Notes: a model not told the origin generated them from the sequence alone. A stretch of 64,000 nucleotides of DNA from Flavobacterium jejuense (GCF_006491595.2 NZ_VEVQ02000014.1:1-64000); one strand, 5' to 3'. Numbered from the stretch's first letter, positions 17,075 to 25,776 are shown. Program-made: numbers and translations.

Positions 17075-17371
17075 TAACCTTTTATATTCCGAAATTATTT
17101 GGTTTAAATTCAATCTAAAAGTTTCAATCTCTATTCCATTTATCTTTGGAAAACCATGTGATTTTGCATCAAAATACAATGCTACATTTTCAAATAACAA
17201 CCTATGTTTGTAGAAATTATTTTCTTCAAATAAATCCATTTGATTTCTCAATTTTTCATCTTTAATATATGCATCTGGTGATAATAAATTAAAACCATCG
17301 TTTATGTTGGTAGATGATAATGCACATTCTAAAGCAGGAATATAAAACTTAAAAAAATCTTTTTCAATCAT
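17042..17371 (-). CDS. Putative immunity protein of Rhs cassette B, with repeat-encoded tail
   Basis: A 109-residue protein starting 11 bases after the stop of the cassette B toxin. It lacks a signal peptide and shows no recognised family. Position makes it the likely antidote. Its last residues, PPAGPSVFK, are encoded by repeat R3, because the stop codon found at that spot in the other copies is changed to a Tyr codon. Without the change the protein would end about ten residues earlier, after KRL. Whether the tail matters is unknown. Confidence 0.6.
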   Translation of the reverse strand: MIEKDFFKFYIPALECALSSTNINDGFNLLSPDAYIKDEKLRNQMDLFEENNFYKHRLLFENVALYFDAKSHGFPKINGIEIETFRLNLNQIISEYKRLYPPAGPSVFK

Positions 17372-17382
17372 ATCTTAAATAT

Positions 17383-18396
17383 TTAAAATCTATCCCAAAA
17401 ACTCCCGTCATTCCATCCTTTTTCCCATGGTCTATGTCTACGAAGGTTATTACCTCTGCCTCTATGATAATGAAATAATTTTTTGTTTCTTAAAAAATTT
17501 GGAATAGACATAGAATTACTTGCTTTTGAAGGGTGTCCTAATTCATGAAAATCAAAACGCGGTTTTGCCCCGTAGCCAGTACCTTTTGATAAGGTGAAAC
17601 CATTTATTTCTCCACCACTTGCTCTTAACCATTTAAATTTTAATCCAGCAAATAATCTATAAGCTTGATCTCCAGCTAATAAACTATAGGCACCTATATT
17701 TAAAGAATGAGATTCCCAAGTTGATTTTATATTTGTTACTTCATAATCAAAACCTACTGTAGGTTCACCATTATCGTTCCAAGCTGTTAGCATATGAATG
17801 TTGTAAGAAACCTCATAAGCTTGTTGCCCTTCATTTTTTATTAACCCCCATAAAGCATCAGTAGGAACAGTAAATTCTAATATTCCTGAATGAATTATAT
17901 CTCCATAAGAAGAATTCCAGTCTAGCATATTTTTATATGCACCCTCAGATGTAGATTCTATATTAAAACCATTACCAGAAAACATATCTCCTCCAATAAC
18001 ATAGTGAGGTGCTCCAGGATAATTTTGACCTGAATAATTATCTAGAACAGAAGCTACATAATTACCCTTATTAGCACCACTAGATAATTTCCATGCAGTT
18101 ACTAGGTTTCCATCAATCATCCCCTTGTACTGTTTTGATAAATCTACATTACTTTTTTCTACATCTGATGCGGTTGCCTCATCTTCATTCATATCCCATG
18201 TTTCATTAACTGGAACCTTTTCTAATCCTTCCAGTTCAACTGAAGCAATAACATCATTCTCACTAAAAGCATAAGGACTATTCCAAGGATAAGATTTACT
18301 TAAAGGATCCACTGCAAAAAACCTACCCACTCTTGGGTCGTGCATTCTAAAAGTATAATTTAAAGAATTTCCTCTTCCTTTTAACTCATTATCCAT
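17383..18396 (-). CDS. Orphan Rhs C-terminal toxin fragment, cassette B (possible HNH/His-rich nuclease tip)
   Basis: The first about 65 residues are the RHS core end (ELKGRGNSLNYTFRMHDP, RVGRFFAVDPLSKSYPWN, SENDVIASVELEGLEK). The frame is open upstream to 18492 and there encodes DYYPFGQLLPGRS and YRYGFQGQEM, the classic Rhs core, but an in-frame TAA at 18493-18495 closes it. The variable tip ends in a His-rich stretch, with FDFHELGHP and FHYHRGRGNNLRRHRPWE, reminiscent of metal-dependent nuclease toxins. The nuclease guess is inference. No YD-repeat part or export signal is present, so it is an orphan tip or a degraded gene end. Confidence 0.75.
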   Translation of the reverse strand: MDNELKGRGNSLNYTFRMHDPRVGRFFAVDPLSKSYPWNSPYAFSENDVIASVELEGLEKVPVNETWDMNEDEATASDVEKSNVDLSKQYKGMIDGNLVTAWKLSSGANKGNYVASVLDNYSGQNYPGAPHYVIGGDMFSGNGFNIESTSEGAYKNMLDWNSSYGDIIHSGILEFTVPTDALWGLIKNEGQQAYEVSYNIHMLTAWNDNGEPTVGFDYEVTNIKSTWESHSLNIGAYSLLAGDQAYRLFAGLKFKWLRASGGEINGFTLSKGTGYGAKPRFDFHELGHPSKASNSMSIPNFLRNKKLFHYHRGRGNNLRRHRPWEKGWNDGSFWDRF

Positions 18397-18492
18397 TTCC
18401 TGTCCTTGGAAACCATACCTGTAATCCTGCGAAGGATCTGCATGTGACCTTCCAGGCAGTAACTGACCAAAAGGATAGTAGTCAAAATGTGC
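18397..18492 (-). pseudogene. In-frame Rhs core remnant upstream of cassette B
   Basis: These 32 codons continue the cassette B frame upstream without a usable ATG. They encode AHFDYYPFGQLLPGRS and QDYRYGFQGQE, the segment at the end of the Rhs barrel. They end at a TAA (18493-18495). The stretch matches what would remain if only the 3' part of an rhs gene had been captured, and supplies homology for recombination with an intact rhs gene elsewhere. Confidence 0.65.
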
Positions 18493-18666
18493 TTAACATC
18501 AATGTTTACAATATGTAACAACTTTTCATAAATGCTAAAAAATGCACTTTTAGGCGCTTTTCGACATTTTTCCGACCTAAAATCGGGCTTTTTTTATGCT
18601 ATTTGTAAGAACGTTTTGTTATCTCAAATATAGGTATTTTTTTGAGATGTTTTTTGTGTATTTTTT

Positions 18667-19221
18667 TTATGTTCTAGTAAAACAATTTTCAACATGATCA
18701 TTTACCATTCCAGTAGCTTGCATGTGTGCATACACTACTGTTGAGCCTACAAATTTAAACCCGTGTTTTTTTAAATCTTTACTCAAAGCATCTGAAAGTG
18801 GAGTAGTGGCTGGAACTTCTTTTAAGGTTTCGGGTTTATTGTCTATGGGTTCATTGTTTACGAAAGCCCAAATGTATTTTGAAAAACTGCCAAACTCTTC
18901 TTGTACTTTAATAAAGGCTTGTGCGTTTGAAACAGCTGCTTTTATTTTTAAACGATTTCTAATAATTCCAGCATCTTGGCAAAGAAGTTCTATTTTTTCT
19001 TCAGAATAGTTAGCTATAGTTTTTACGTCAAAATTATCAAAAGCTTTTCTAAAGTTTTCGCGTTTTGCTAGAACAGTGTACCAACTCAATCCAGCCTGAA
19101 AGGTTTCAAGGATTAAAAATTCAAATAGGGTTGGGTCGTCATAAACAGGTTTTCCCCATTCGTTATCGTGATAATTGCGATATAAATCGTCTTTTTCGCA
19201 CCAAGCACATCTTGTTTTCAT
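18667..19221 (-). CDS. tag: DNA-3-methyladenine glycosylase I
   Basis: Tag removes 3-methyladenine from alkylated DNA, the first step of base excision repair. The 184-residue protein keeps the zinc site of the family: Cys5 and His18 near the N-terminus (CAWCEKDD, NYHDNEWG) and His176 and Cys180 near the end (HVENCF). It also has LILETFQAGLSWYTVLAKRE, which holds the helix-hairpin-helix region, and GSTVVYAHMQATGMVNDH. Its ATG follows the stop codon of the upstream TraB-family gene with no gap, so the two are translationally coupled, although no functional link is known. Confidence 0.95.
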   Translation of the reverse strand: MKTRCAWCEKDDLYRNYHDNEWGKPVYDDPTLFEFLILETFQAGLSWYTVLAKRENFRKAFDNFDVKTIANYSEEKIELLCQDAGIIRNRLKIKAAVSNAQAFIKVQEEFGSFSKYIWAFVNNEPIDNKPETLKEVPATTPLSDALSKDLKKHGFKFVGSTVVYAHMQATGMVNDHVENCFTRT

Positions 19222-22200
19222 TTAAAAATCGTCGTATAAATAGTTGGTATTATAATTTTCTTCTTTTTCTTTTTCATAACTGGCTCTAAAATGAGTATTG
19301 TCTAGCGATTCTTTAATAATAGATTCTATTTTTTTCTCTATATCTTCATCTTCTTCTATGGTTCTATCATAAAAAGAGGTGTAAGCTAAAGGGTTTATCT
19401 CTTTTCCATTCATGAAAAAGGCAATGGTTTTTAAGGTTTTGGTAAATACTGTATTCTCTTTTTTCTTTACTGTATAAAAATAAAAGCTAATTTTTTCTTT
19501 TTGATAATCGACTGTTCTTTTCTTGATAAAAGTTACAGAATCGGATTTGTTTATTTCATAAAAGTTATGCAGGGCAGCAATTGCTATACTGTCATTATTG
19601 ATTTTAAATGACATGTTTCTATTGGCTAACAATTGTATTGTGATAAAAGTAGTTTTAGGATTATTTAGACCTTTTTTTATAGTTTCGTTTGAAATGTTGT
19701 TATTTACAAAATTTAAGCGCATTAATTCCAAGTTTAATTCTTCAATGTCCAGAGCTTTTATTTTGGCAATAAATTCTTCACGATTTTTATCTTTTGGATA
19801 CTTGTATATGATGTTTAGAAAGGTGATAATGTCTTCCACAGGAGCATTTTCTTCATAATAATCATCAGGATTTTTTTCCTCTTCTTCCAAAATATTATTG
19901 GTTTTCCAACTTTTAATTCTTTTGTACTCCAATTTCGCATTGGTCAAAATCATTTTTTGATACGCTTTTATTTTTTTTACGGAAATTAAGTCTTTTTCTA
20001 ATAATTCATAGCAAAATTCTAGGAGTGGATTTTGATATTCTTTAATGCTGTAAAACTGAAAAATACTAGGAAATAGTTCTTTTGCATTTTCCTGATTTCT
20101 ACTAAAATTAGTAAACATACTAGTAATATCATACTTGTTATCAGAAAGAGGTAAGTCGTATTCTAGAAGTTCAATTATTTTTTGATAGCTCTCTTTTGTA
20201 TTTTGATTTGAAAGTGCTATTAAAATGTTAATTTGTGTTTCGGAATTGGTTTTCTCTTCTTTGTATGTTTTTTCTAAAAAAGGAATTACTTTCTTGTTTT
20301 TAAGATTTCCCAATTCTTTTATTAAGTTGTTTTTTGCATGTAATTCACTTTTTTTGAAATCATATGAATAAATGAAATTGGCTATTTTATCGAAATCGGT
20401 TTCAGTGATTTTTAGTTTGTATATGGCACTAAATGTGTTTTTACGTAAAGTATCATTCTTACTAGAAGCATCTTCAATAAAACGGTCTATTTTAGTATCA
20501 AATACAGAATTAGCACCTTTAAATGGTAATGGCTTAAAAGTGTTAAATGCTTTCTCAATAAAGACATCTTCTTTTTTATAGTCTTTTGGTACTAAAGCTT
20601 GTAAAATATAGTATCTGTTGGTATCGAATATTAATTTATATTTAACAGCTTGAGTCGCTTTTTTTGTTGAAACTAATGCTTCATAAGTGTAGGTGTTTTT
20701 TTCAAATTTTTCTTTTTCTTCCAATATGATTTTTGGTTCCTCTTTTTCTTGGAATAATTTCGACCATGAAGAAATGGTAAATCCTGTTTTTGTGTAAATA
20801 GAGTGATTTAATAGTGAGGTTTTATTGGTACTATATTCTTCATAATCATTATGTCTATATGGATTATAAGTGTTGTAATGGAATAAATTATTTCTTACTT
20901 CTAAAACATAATCTTTAAAAAAGTGTTTAATAGAATCGATGTTTTTTAAAGTTTCATATTCATGGAATTTAATATATTCAAGAGATACTGTTTTACCACT
21001 TTGAGATTTAAAGTCATAGTCACTGATTTTAGCCATCAAAGGATTGTCATTTATTTTGTCTTTGTTAATGTTTAAAAATAATTTCTTGTTTTGATTTTCA
21101 GGAATATCAATTTTAAAATGAGCAATCGTATCTGAATAAGTTATAAAAGAATCGGTATAACTGTTTTTCTTTAGTTCAAAAGAATTAAAAAACAGTTCAT
21201 TATTGCTTGGTGAAGCATTTATAGAACCAAGTAAGTAGTATTTATTTCCAGAAATTACCGATTTCAATTTTATATTTTTGGCTCCAATTTTAGATTCTGA
21301 CAAGAAAGTGTTTTTGTTAAAAACAGTTTTGGTAGAATCAATATTGTGTTGCAAGTAAAATTGATAATGAATTTGCTTGTGTTCAAATTGAGTGTTCTCC
21401 AAGGTGCGATTATCGTTTAAGTTTCTTTCCATTACAAAATAAAAACTGCTATCTTGTTTTAAATACGATTGAACAGTATGACTATTACTTTTTTCATTGT
21501 CGTTTTCACGAATGGAATAAAAGCTGGGTAATTTTACTTTGAAAGAGGCTTTTTTTTCATCTAATTCTTCCCAAGTATTTGAAATTTTCTTCAATTTTAT
21601 TTTTTCAAAAACATCACTTTCAAAAAGTGTAGTGTAATTATTTAATCCAGACATAGAGACCATAATGATTTCTAGAGGAGTGATGTAAAAACGATAATGT
21701 TGATTGTTGCCTGTTTTTGAGATATTTTTAATATCATAATAAGAAATGCCCTCTTTTTCATGGTACTCTTTATTGAGTATGGTTCCAGGAATGTTTTCGT
21801 AAAATAAGCTATCTAGAGATTTAGGATTGTAAAAATTAGAATCCTTTTTTATAAAATAATTATGATTATTACGGATAATACGAATTAGACCACCATTTGC
21901 ATAATCTGGAGAGCCAATGATGCCTTCTGCAGTAATTTCGTTAGTTAATAATGGAATTTCCAGCATTTTATCTGGAGTTATATAATTTGAAAAATTGGGT
22001 TTTTTAAAGAAATTTTCAATTTGTTTCTTCTGTTTTTCACCTTTTTCAGTCAATTGACTAAAAACAGGTTTTACTGTATATCCTTTTTGAATTAATAAGT
22101 TAATAATTCCTTCTTTGCCAGCTAAATGTGCTGCACCGACAGCTGCAAACAAACTACCTCTTTTGGAGATTGAGGAAATACTATCTGTCATTACCTTATT

Positions 22201-22890
22201 TCTATTAATAATTAAAGCCTCATGTGCTTTTTTAGAAAAGGCAAGCTTATAAATAGAGTCTAATATGGTTATGTTTTTTTCTCGATAGTAATCTACTGTA
22301 GCTTCACCAAAAGATTTTCTTTTTAGTATTTTATATAAAAGTTGAATGTTTTCTTCTTTAGGAGTAGCATCATTGGCATTAATTTGAAGAATTGGAATCA
22401 TAGATGCTACAGCATCTTCAAGACCTGTTATTTCTTTATCATATTTTCTTCCAGCTTGACTTATGAACATGTCTAAAACAGCATTTTCCTCATGATCTGC
22501 ATTTTTAGTTTCAGAAAGAGATAAATAGTTATAGAAAAAATGACTTTTGTTGTTAAAAATTGCAAGAACGTTTTTTTTACTTATAGGTTTTATATAAAAT
22601 GAATTGTATAACTGATCAGAATAGATGTATTCTTTTTCTTTCATTAATTCGGAAACTATTCCCCAAGTTTCAGGATTACTTTCATTAGCGACTATATCTG
22701 CATTAAGTAATGCTTCGAAAAAGGAATCGGATAGATTATAAGATACTTTATTGCTTACATGCATTGTTCCATATAGGTATGACTTTTTTTGCAAACCATT
22801 ACCGCTTATTTCCCAGAGCATGCTGTTTTCTGTTTGAGCAAATAGAAAACTATAAATGAATAGAGTTAAGGTTAGGGCGGTTTTTTTCAA
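19222..22890 (-). CDS. Giant TraB/GumN-family secreted protein
   Basis: The N-terminal about 290 residues match the TraB/GumN (Tiki-like) family: SMLWEISG, KSYLYGTMHVSN, VANESNPETWG and, near the end of the domain, FAAVGAAHLAGKEGIINLLI. Family members bear conserved GxxH and Glu residues, and animal Tiki homologues are metalloproteases. The rest, about 900 residues, is a lineage-specific extension with charged and HEAT-like helical stretches. A signal peptide (KKTALTLTLFIYSFLFAQ) is best reached from a TTG codon at 22890. An upstream TTG at 22935 would put the start inside the tsf terminator and is unlikely. Substrate unknown. Confidence 0.8.
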   Translation of the reverse strand: MKKTALTLTLFIYSFLFAQTENSMLWEISGNGLQKKSYLYGTMHVSNKVSYNLSDSFFEALLNADIVANESNPETWGIVSELMKEKEYIYSDQLYNSFYIKPISKKNVLAIFNNKSHFFYNYLSLSETKNADHEENAVLDMFISQAGRKYDKEITGLEDAVASMIPILQINANDATPKEENIQLLYKILKRKSFGEATVDYYREKNITILDSIYKLAFSKKAHEALIINRNKVMTDSISSISKRGSLFAAVGAAHLAGKEGIINLLIQKGYTVKPVFSQLTEKGEKQKKQIENFFKKPNFSNYITPDKMLEIPLLTNEITAEGIIGSPDYANGGLIRIIRNNHNYFIKKDSNFYNPKSLDSLFYENIPGTILNKEYHEKEGISYYDIKNISKTGNNQHYRFYITPLEIIMVSMSGLNNYTTLFESDVFEKIKLKKISNTWEELDEKKASFKVKLPSFYSIRENDNEKSNSHTVQSYLKQDSSFYFVMERNLNDNRTLENTQFEHKQIHYQFYLQHNIDSTKTVFNKNTFLSESKIGAKNIKLKSVISGNKYYLLGSINASPSNNELFFNSFELKKNSYTDSFITYSDTIAHFKIDIPENQNKKLFLNINKDKINDNPLMAKISDYDFKSQSGKTVSLEYIKFHEYETLKNIDSIKHFFKDYVLEVRNNLFHYNTYNPYRHNDYEEYSTNKTSLLNHSIYTKTGFTISSWSKLFQEKEEPKIILEEKEKFEKNTYTYEALVSTKKATQAVKYKLIFDTNRYYILQALVPKDYKKEDVFIEKAFNTFKPLPFKGANSVFDTKIDRFIEDASSKNDTLRKNTFSAIYKLKITETDFDKIANFIYSYDFKKSELHAKNNLIKELGNLKNKKVIPFLEKTYKEEKTNSETQINILIALSNQNTKESYQKIIELLEYDLPLSDNKYDITSMFTNFSRNQENAKELFPSIFQFYSIKEYQNPLLEFCYELLEKDLISVKKIKAYQKMILTNAKLEYKRIKSWKTNNILEEEEKNPDDYYEENAPVEDIITFLNIIYKYPKDKNREEFIAKIKALDIEELNLELMRLNFVNNNISNETIKKGLNNPKTTFITIQLLANRNMSFKINNDSIAIAALHNFYEINKSDSVTFIKKRTVDYQKEKISFYFYTVKKKENTVFTKTLKTIAFFMNGKEINPLAYTSFYDRTIEEDEDIEKKIESIIKESLDNTHFRASYEKEKEENYNTNYLYDDF

Positions 22891-22929
22891 AGTGACATAA
22901 TTTATTATAACAAATATATTATAAAAAAA

Positions 22930-22953
22930 CCTCAATCAGAAGCCTGATTGAGG
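22930..22953 (-). terminator. Terminator of the rplM-rpsI-rpsB-tsf operon
   Basis: A perfect 10-bp stem, CCTCAATCAG (22930-22939) with CTGATTGAGG (22944-22953), closed by a 4-base loop. On the minus strand a T run follows. It lies 30 bases after the tsf stop. Confidence 0.92.
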
Positions 22954-22982
22954 TTTTGTATTGAATTAAGTAAGTTAAAAAA

Positions 22983-23807
22983 CTATCCTAAAGCAACTCT
23001 TTTGAATCCTGTTACTGTTAAATCAGCATTTACTGATTTTACGTAAGTAGCAACATTCATAGAACCATCTTTAATATAATCTTGATTAACTAAAGTATTA
23101 TCTTTGTAGAAACGTTGGATTTTACCTTTAGAGATATTATCTAACATAGCTTCTGGCTTACCTTCAGCTCTTAATTGTTCTTTTGCGATTTCGATTTCTT
23201 TTTCAATTATTGCAGCATCAACACCAGCTTCATTTAAAGCGATAGGGTTCATTGCAGCAGCTTGCATAGAAACATTTCTTGCAGCTTCTTCAGCACCTTC
23301 TACATTAGCAGATAAAGAAGTTAAAACAGCAATTTTGTTACCAGCATGAATGTAAGAACCTACGAAAGCTCCTTCTAATCTTTCAAAAGAACCTATTTCG
23401 ATTTTTTCTCCAATTACTCCAGTTTGTTCAATTAATTTGTCTGCAACAGTAATTCCATTGAAATCTGAAGCTAATAATTCTTCTTTAGTAGCAAAGTTTA
23501 ATGCTTGATTTGCTATTTCAGTTGCTAATTTTACGAAGCTTTCATTTTTTCCTACGAAATCAGTTTCACAGTTTAATGTAATTACAACACCAGCAGTTTT
23601 GTCAGCATTTACAACAGCAATTGCAGCACCTTCTGTAGATTCTCTATCAGAACGATTAGCAGCTACTTTTTGTCCTTTTTTACGAAGGTTTTCGATAGCT
23701 AAATCAAAATCTCCATCTGCTTCAACAAGTGCTTTTTTGCAATCCATCATACCAGCACCAGTAGCAGTTCTTAATTTATTTACGTCTGCAGCAGTAATTG
23801 TTGCCAT
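22983..23807 (-). CDS. tsf: Elongation factor Ts
   Basis: EF-Ts exchanges GDP for GTP on EF-Tu. The 274-residue protein shows the UBA-like N-terminus (ITAADVNKLRTATGAGMMDC, KKALVEADGDFDLAIENLRKKG) and the core motif TDFVGKNESF that contacts EF-Tu. The last gene of the rplM-rpsI-rpsB-tsf run, separated from rpsB by 141 bases with an inverted repeat, and followed by a strong terminator. Confidence 0.98.
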   Translation of the reverse strand: MATITAADVNKLRTATGAGMMDCKKALVEADGDFDLAIENLRKKGQKVAANRSDRESTEGAAIAVVNADKTAGVVITLNCETDFVGKNESFVKLATEIANQALNFATKEELLASDFNGITVADKLIEQTGVIGEKIEIGSFERLEGAFVGSYIHAGNKIAVLTSLSANVEGAEEAARNVSMQAAAMNPIALNEAGVDAAIIEKEIEIAKEQLRAEGKPEAMLDNISKGKIQRFYKDNTLVNQDYIKDGSMNVATYVKSVNADLTVTGFKRVALG

Positions 23808-23847
23808 ATTGTTTTTATTTTAAGATTAAATTTTTTGTAAAAAAAAG

Positions 23848-23941
23848 AAATTCCAATCATAAAATCCAAATTCCAATTTTATTAAATCATCAACATTAGT
23901 TTTTGATTCTTTCGGAATTTGGAATTTTATTTTTGGAATTT
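23848..23941. repeat. Long imperfect inverted repeat between rpsB and tsf
   Basis: The arm at 23848-23876 (AAATTCCAATCATAAAATCC then AAATTCCAA) is nearly the reverse complement of 23913-23941. This gives a hairpin of about 28 bp with few mismatches and a loop of 36 bases. It lies in the transcribed spacer between rpsB and tsf. It could act as an mRNA processing or stability element, or be a palindromic short repeat that inserted there. Confidence 0.75.
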
Positions 23942-23948
23942 ATAGTAT

Positions 23949-24713
23949 TTATTCTTCAGTTTCAGTTTTAGGAGCTTGTGCAGCTGCTACTTCTTTAACT
24001 GGTTGCTCTTCATCTTTTTCAGACTTTCTATCAGAAAGGCCATCAATGATAGCGTTAGAAACTAAACCTAGAACTTTTTCAATTGATTTAGAAGCATCAT
24101 CATTTGCTGGAATAACAAAATCAATAGGACGTGGGTCCGAATTTGTGTCAACCATTGCAAAAACTGGAATGTTTAATTTTTGAGCTTCTTTTATTGCGAT
24201 ATGTTCAGCTTTAACATCTACTACAAATAGAGCAGCAGGTAATCTAGACATGTCTGAAATTGAACCTAAGTTTTTCTCTAATTTTGCACGTAGACGATCT
24301 ACTTGTAATTTTTCTTTTTTAGAAAGAGTATTGAAAGTACCATCTTTTTTCATTCTATCAATAGAAGCCATTTTTTTAACCGCTTTACGGATAGTGATGA
24401 AGTTTGTTAGCATACCACCTGGCCATCTTTCAGTGATATAAGGCATGTTACAAGCTGCTGCTTTTTCAGCAACGATATCTTTAGCTTGTTTTTTTGTAGC
24501 TACAAATAATACTTTTCTTCCTGATGCTGCAATTTTTTTCAAGGCTTCATTTGCTTCTTCAATTTTTGCAGCAGTTTTATATAGGTTAATGATATGAATA
24601 CCATTACGCTCCATATAAATGTAAGGAGCCATGTTTGGGTCCCATTTACGAGTCATGTGTCCAAAATGTACACCTGCTTCTAATAATTCTTTAACGTCAA
24701 TTTTGTTTGCCAT
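23949..24713 (-). CDS. rpsB: 30S ribosomal protein S2
   Basis: S2 binds late in 30S assembly and is needed for S1 attachment. The 254-residue protein starts at the ATG giving MANKIDVKELLEAGVHFGH; an in-frame upstream codon at 24752 would add 13 unlikely residues. Family motifs include TRKWDPNMAPYIYMERNGIH, ERWPGGMLTNF, and VDTNSDPRPIDFVIPANDDA. The C-terminus is a short acidic/Ala-rich tail, common in Bacteroidetes S2. It follows rpsI after a 176-base structured leader. Confidence 0.97.
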   Translation of the reverse strand: MANKIDVKELLEAGVHFGHMTRKWDPNMAPYIYMERNGIHIINLYKTAAKIEEANEALKKIAASGRKVLFVATKKQAKDIVAEKAAACNMPYITERWPGGMLTNFITIRKAVKKMASIDRMKKDGTFNTLSKKEKLQVDRLRAKLEKNLGSISDMSRLPAALFVVDVKAEHIAIKEAQKLNIPVFAMVDTNSDPRPIDFVIPANDDASKSIEKVLGLVSNAIIDGLSDRKSEKDEEQPVKEVAAAQAPKTETEE

Positions 24714-24889
24714 TGTGTAATAGTTTACGTTCCGTGTTATAGCAATTTTCAAGTAGTCACTTTACTAGTTAGTCTTGAGAATTTAGATGCTAAACTATTC
24801 CCTTTTTACAAGGAATATCGACAACTTTGTTTAAATTCAATTTTAATTGTAATAATCTGTTGAAAAAATATTCGGATAAAATTCGAATA
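24714..24889 (-). promoter_or_regulatory. Structured leader between rpsI and rpsB
   Basis: In minus-strand order, a hairpin AATATTCG...CGAATATT with a T run lies directly after the rpsI stop (about 24864-24889) and resembles a terminator or attenuator. Further on are a second hairpin (ATTCC...GGGAAT, about 24799-24818) and a CTCAAG...CTTGA pair nearer rpsB. A leader in front of rpsB is expected for autogenous control by S2 in many bacteria; that role here is inference. No sequence-level riboswitch class was recognised. Confidence 0.5.
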
Positions 24890-25276
24890 TTAACGTTTCG
24901 AGAATTGGAATCTCTTACGTGCTTTTTTCTGACCAAATTTCTTACGTTCAACCATTCTAGGATCTCTTGTTAGTAATCCTTCTGGTTTTAAAATAGCTCT
25001 GTTTTCAGCTTCTACTTCACACATAACTCTAGCTAAAGCCATTCTTACAGCTTCTGCTTGTCCTGTACTTCCTCCTCCATAAACATTTACTTTTACGTCA
25101 AAGTTTTCTGCATTTTCTGTCATTGCTAACGGTTGCATTACTTTGTATTGTAAAGTAGCAGTAGGGAAGTAAGTTGTAAATTCTTTTTTGTTAACAGTGA
25201 TTTTTCCTGTTCCTTCTGTAACATAAACACGTGCAACAGCACATTTTCTTCTACCGATTTTGTGGATAACTGCCAT
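24890..25276 (-). CDS. rpsI: 30S ribosomal protein S9
   Basis: S9 is a 30S head protein whose C-terminal tail reaches the P site. The 128-residue protein has the family N-terminus (IGRRKCAVARVYV), the GGGSTGQAEAVRMALARVM motif and the basic tail KKFGQKKARKRFQFSKR ending in the invariant Lys-Arg. Its ATG overlaps the rplM stop by one base (TAATG), the usual L13-S9 coupling. Confidence 0.98.
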   Translation of the reverse strand: MAVIHKIGRRKCAVARVYVTEGTGKITVNKKEFTTYFPTATLQYKVMQPLAMTENAENFDVKVNVYGGGSTGQAEAVRMALARVMCEVEAENRAILKPEGLLTRDPRMVERKKFGQKKARKRFQFSKR

Positions 25277-25731
25277 TACTTAAGATCGTTTAGGTTAACG
25301 GTTTTAGGCTTTTGAGCACCATGAGTATGCTCAGTACCTACAAATACATTTAAATTTCGGAATAATTCAGCACCTAATTTATTTTTAGGCAACATTCCTT
25401 TTACAGCTTTTTCTACTAAAATAGCTGGGTTTTTTTGCTGCTGTACTTTAGCAGTTAAAGTTCTTTGTCCTCCTGGGTAACCTGTATGACGCATATAGAT
25501 TTTATCGTCAAGCTTGTTACCAGTAAGGTTGATTTTTTCTGCGTTGATAACAATTACGTTATCTCCACAGTCAACATGTGGTGTATAACTTGGTTTGTAT
25601 TTACCTCTTAAGATCATAGCGACCTTTGAAGCAAAACGACCTAAGTTATGACCTTCAGCATCTACAACTATCCATTCTTTTGAAACGGTCGCTTTGTTTG
25701 CAGATACAGTCTTGTAGCTTAATGTGTTCAC
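25276..25731 (-). CDS. rplM: 50S ribosomal protein L13
   Basis: L13 is an early 50S assembly protein. The 151-residue protein carries VDAEGHNLGRFASKVAMIL, GDNVIVINAEKINLTGNK, YMRHTGYPGG and AVKGMLPKNKLG, all L13 landmarks. First gene of the leftward rplM-rpsI-rpsB-tsf run, with a consensus promoter about 45 bases upstream. Confidence 0.98.
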   Translation of the reverse strand: MNTLSYKTVSANKATVSKEWIVVDAEGHNLGRFASKVAMILRGKYKPSYTPHVDCGDNVIVINAEKINLTGNKLDDKIYMRHTGYPGGQRTLTAKVQQQKNPAILVEKAVKGMLPKNKLGAELFRNLNVFVGTEHTHGAQKPKTVNLNDLK

Positions 25732-25776
25732 AATAATTTATTTAAATTAAACATTCCATTCCCAATTAAGGGAGTG

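Noticed and set aside
18571..18592. Terminator-like hairpin upstream of cassette B (CCGA...TCGG with T run on the plus strand)
   Set aside because: The stem is only four base pairs and no plus-strand gene ends there.
22891..22935. TTG at 22935 as start of the TraB/GumN gene
   Set aside because: It lies inside the tsf terminator hairpin and would place extra residues before a good signal peptide that starts at the TTG at 22890.
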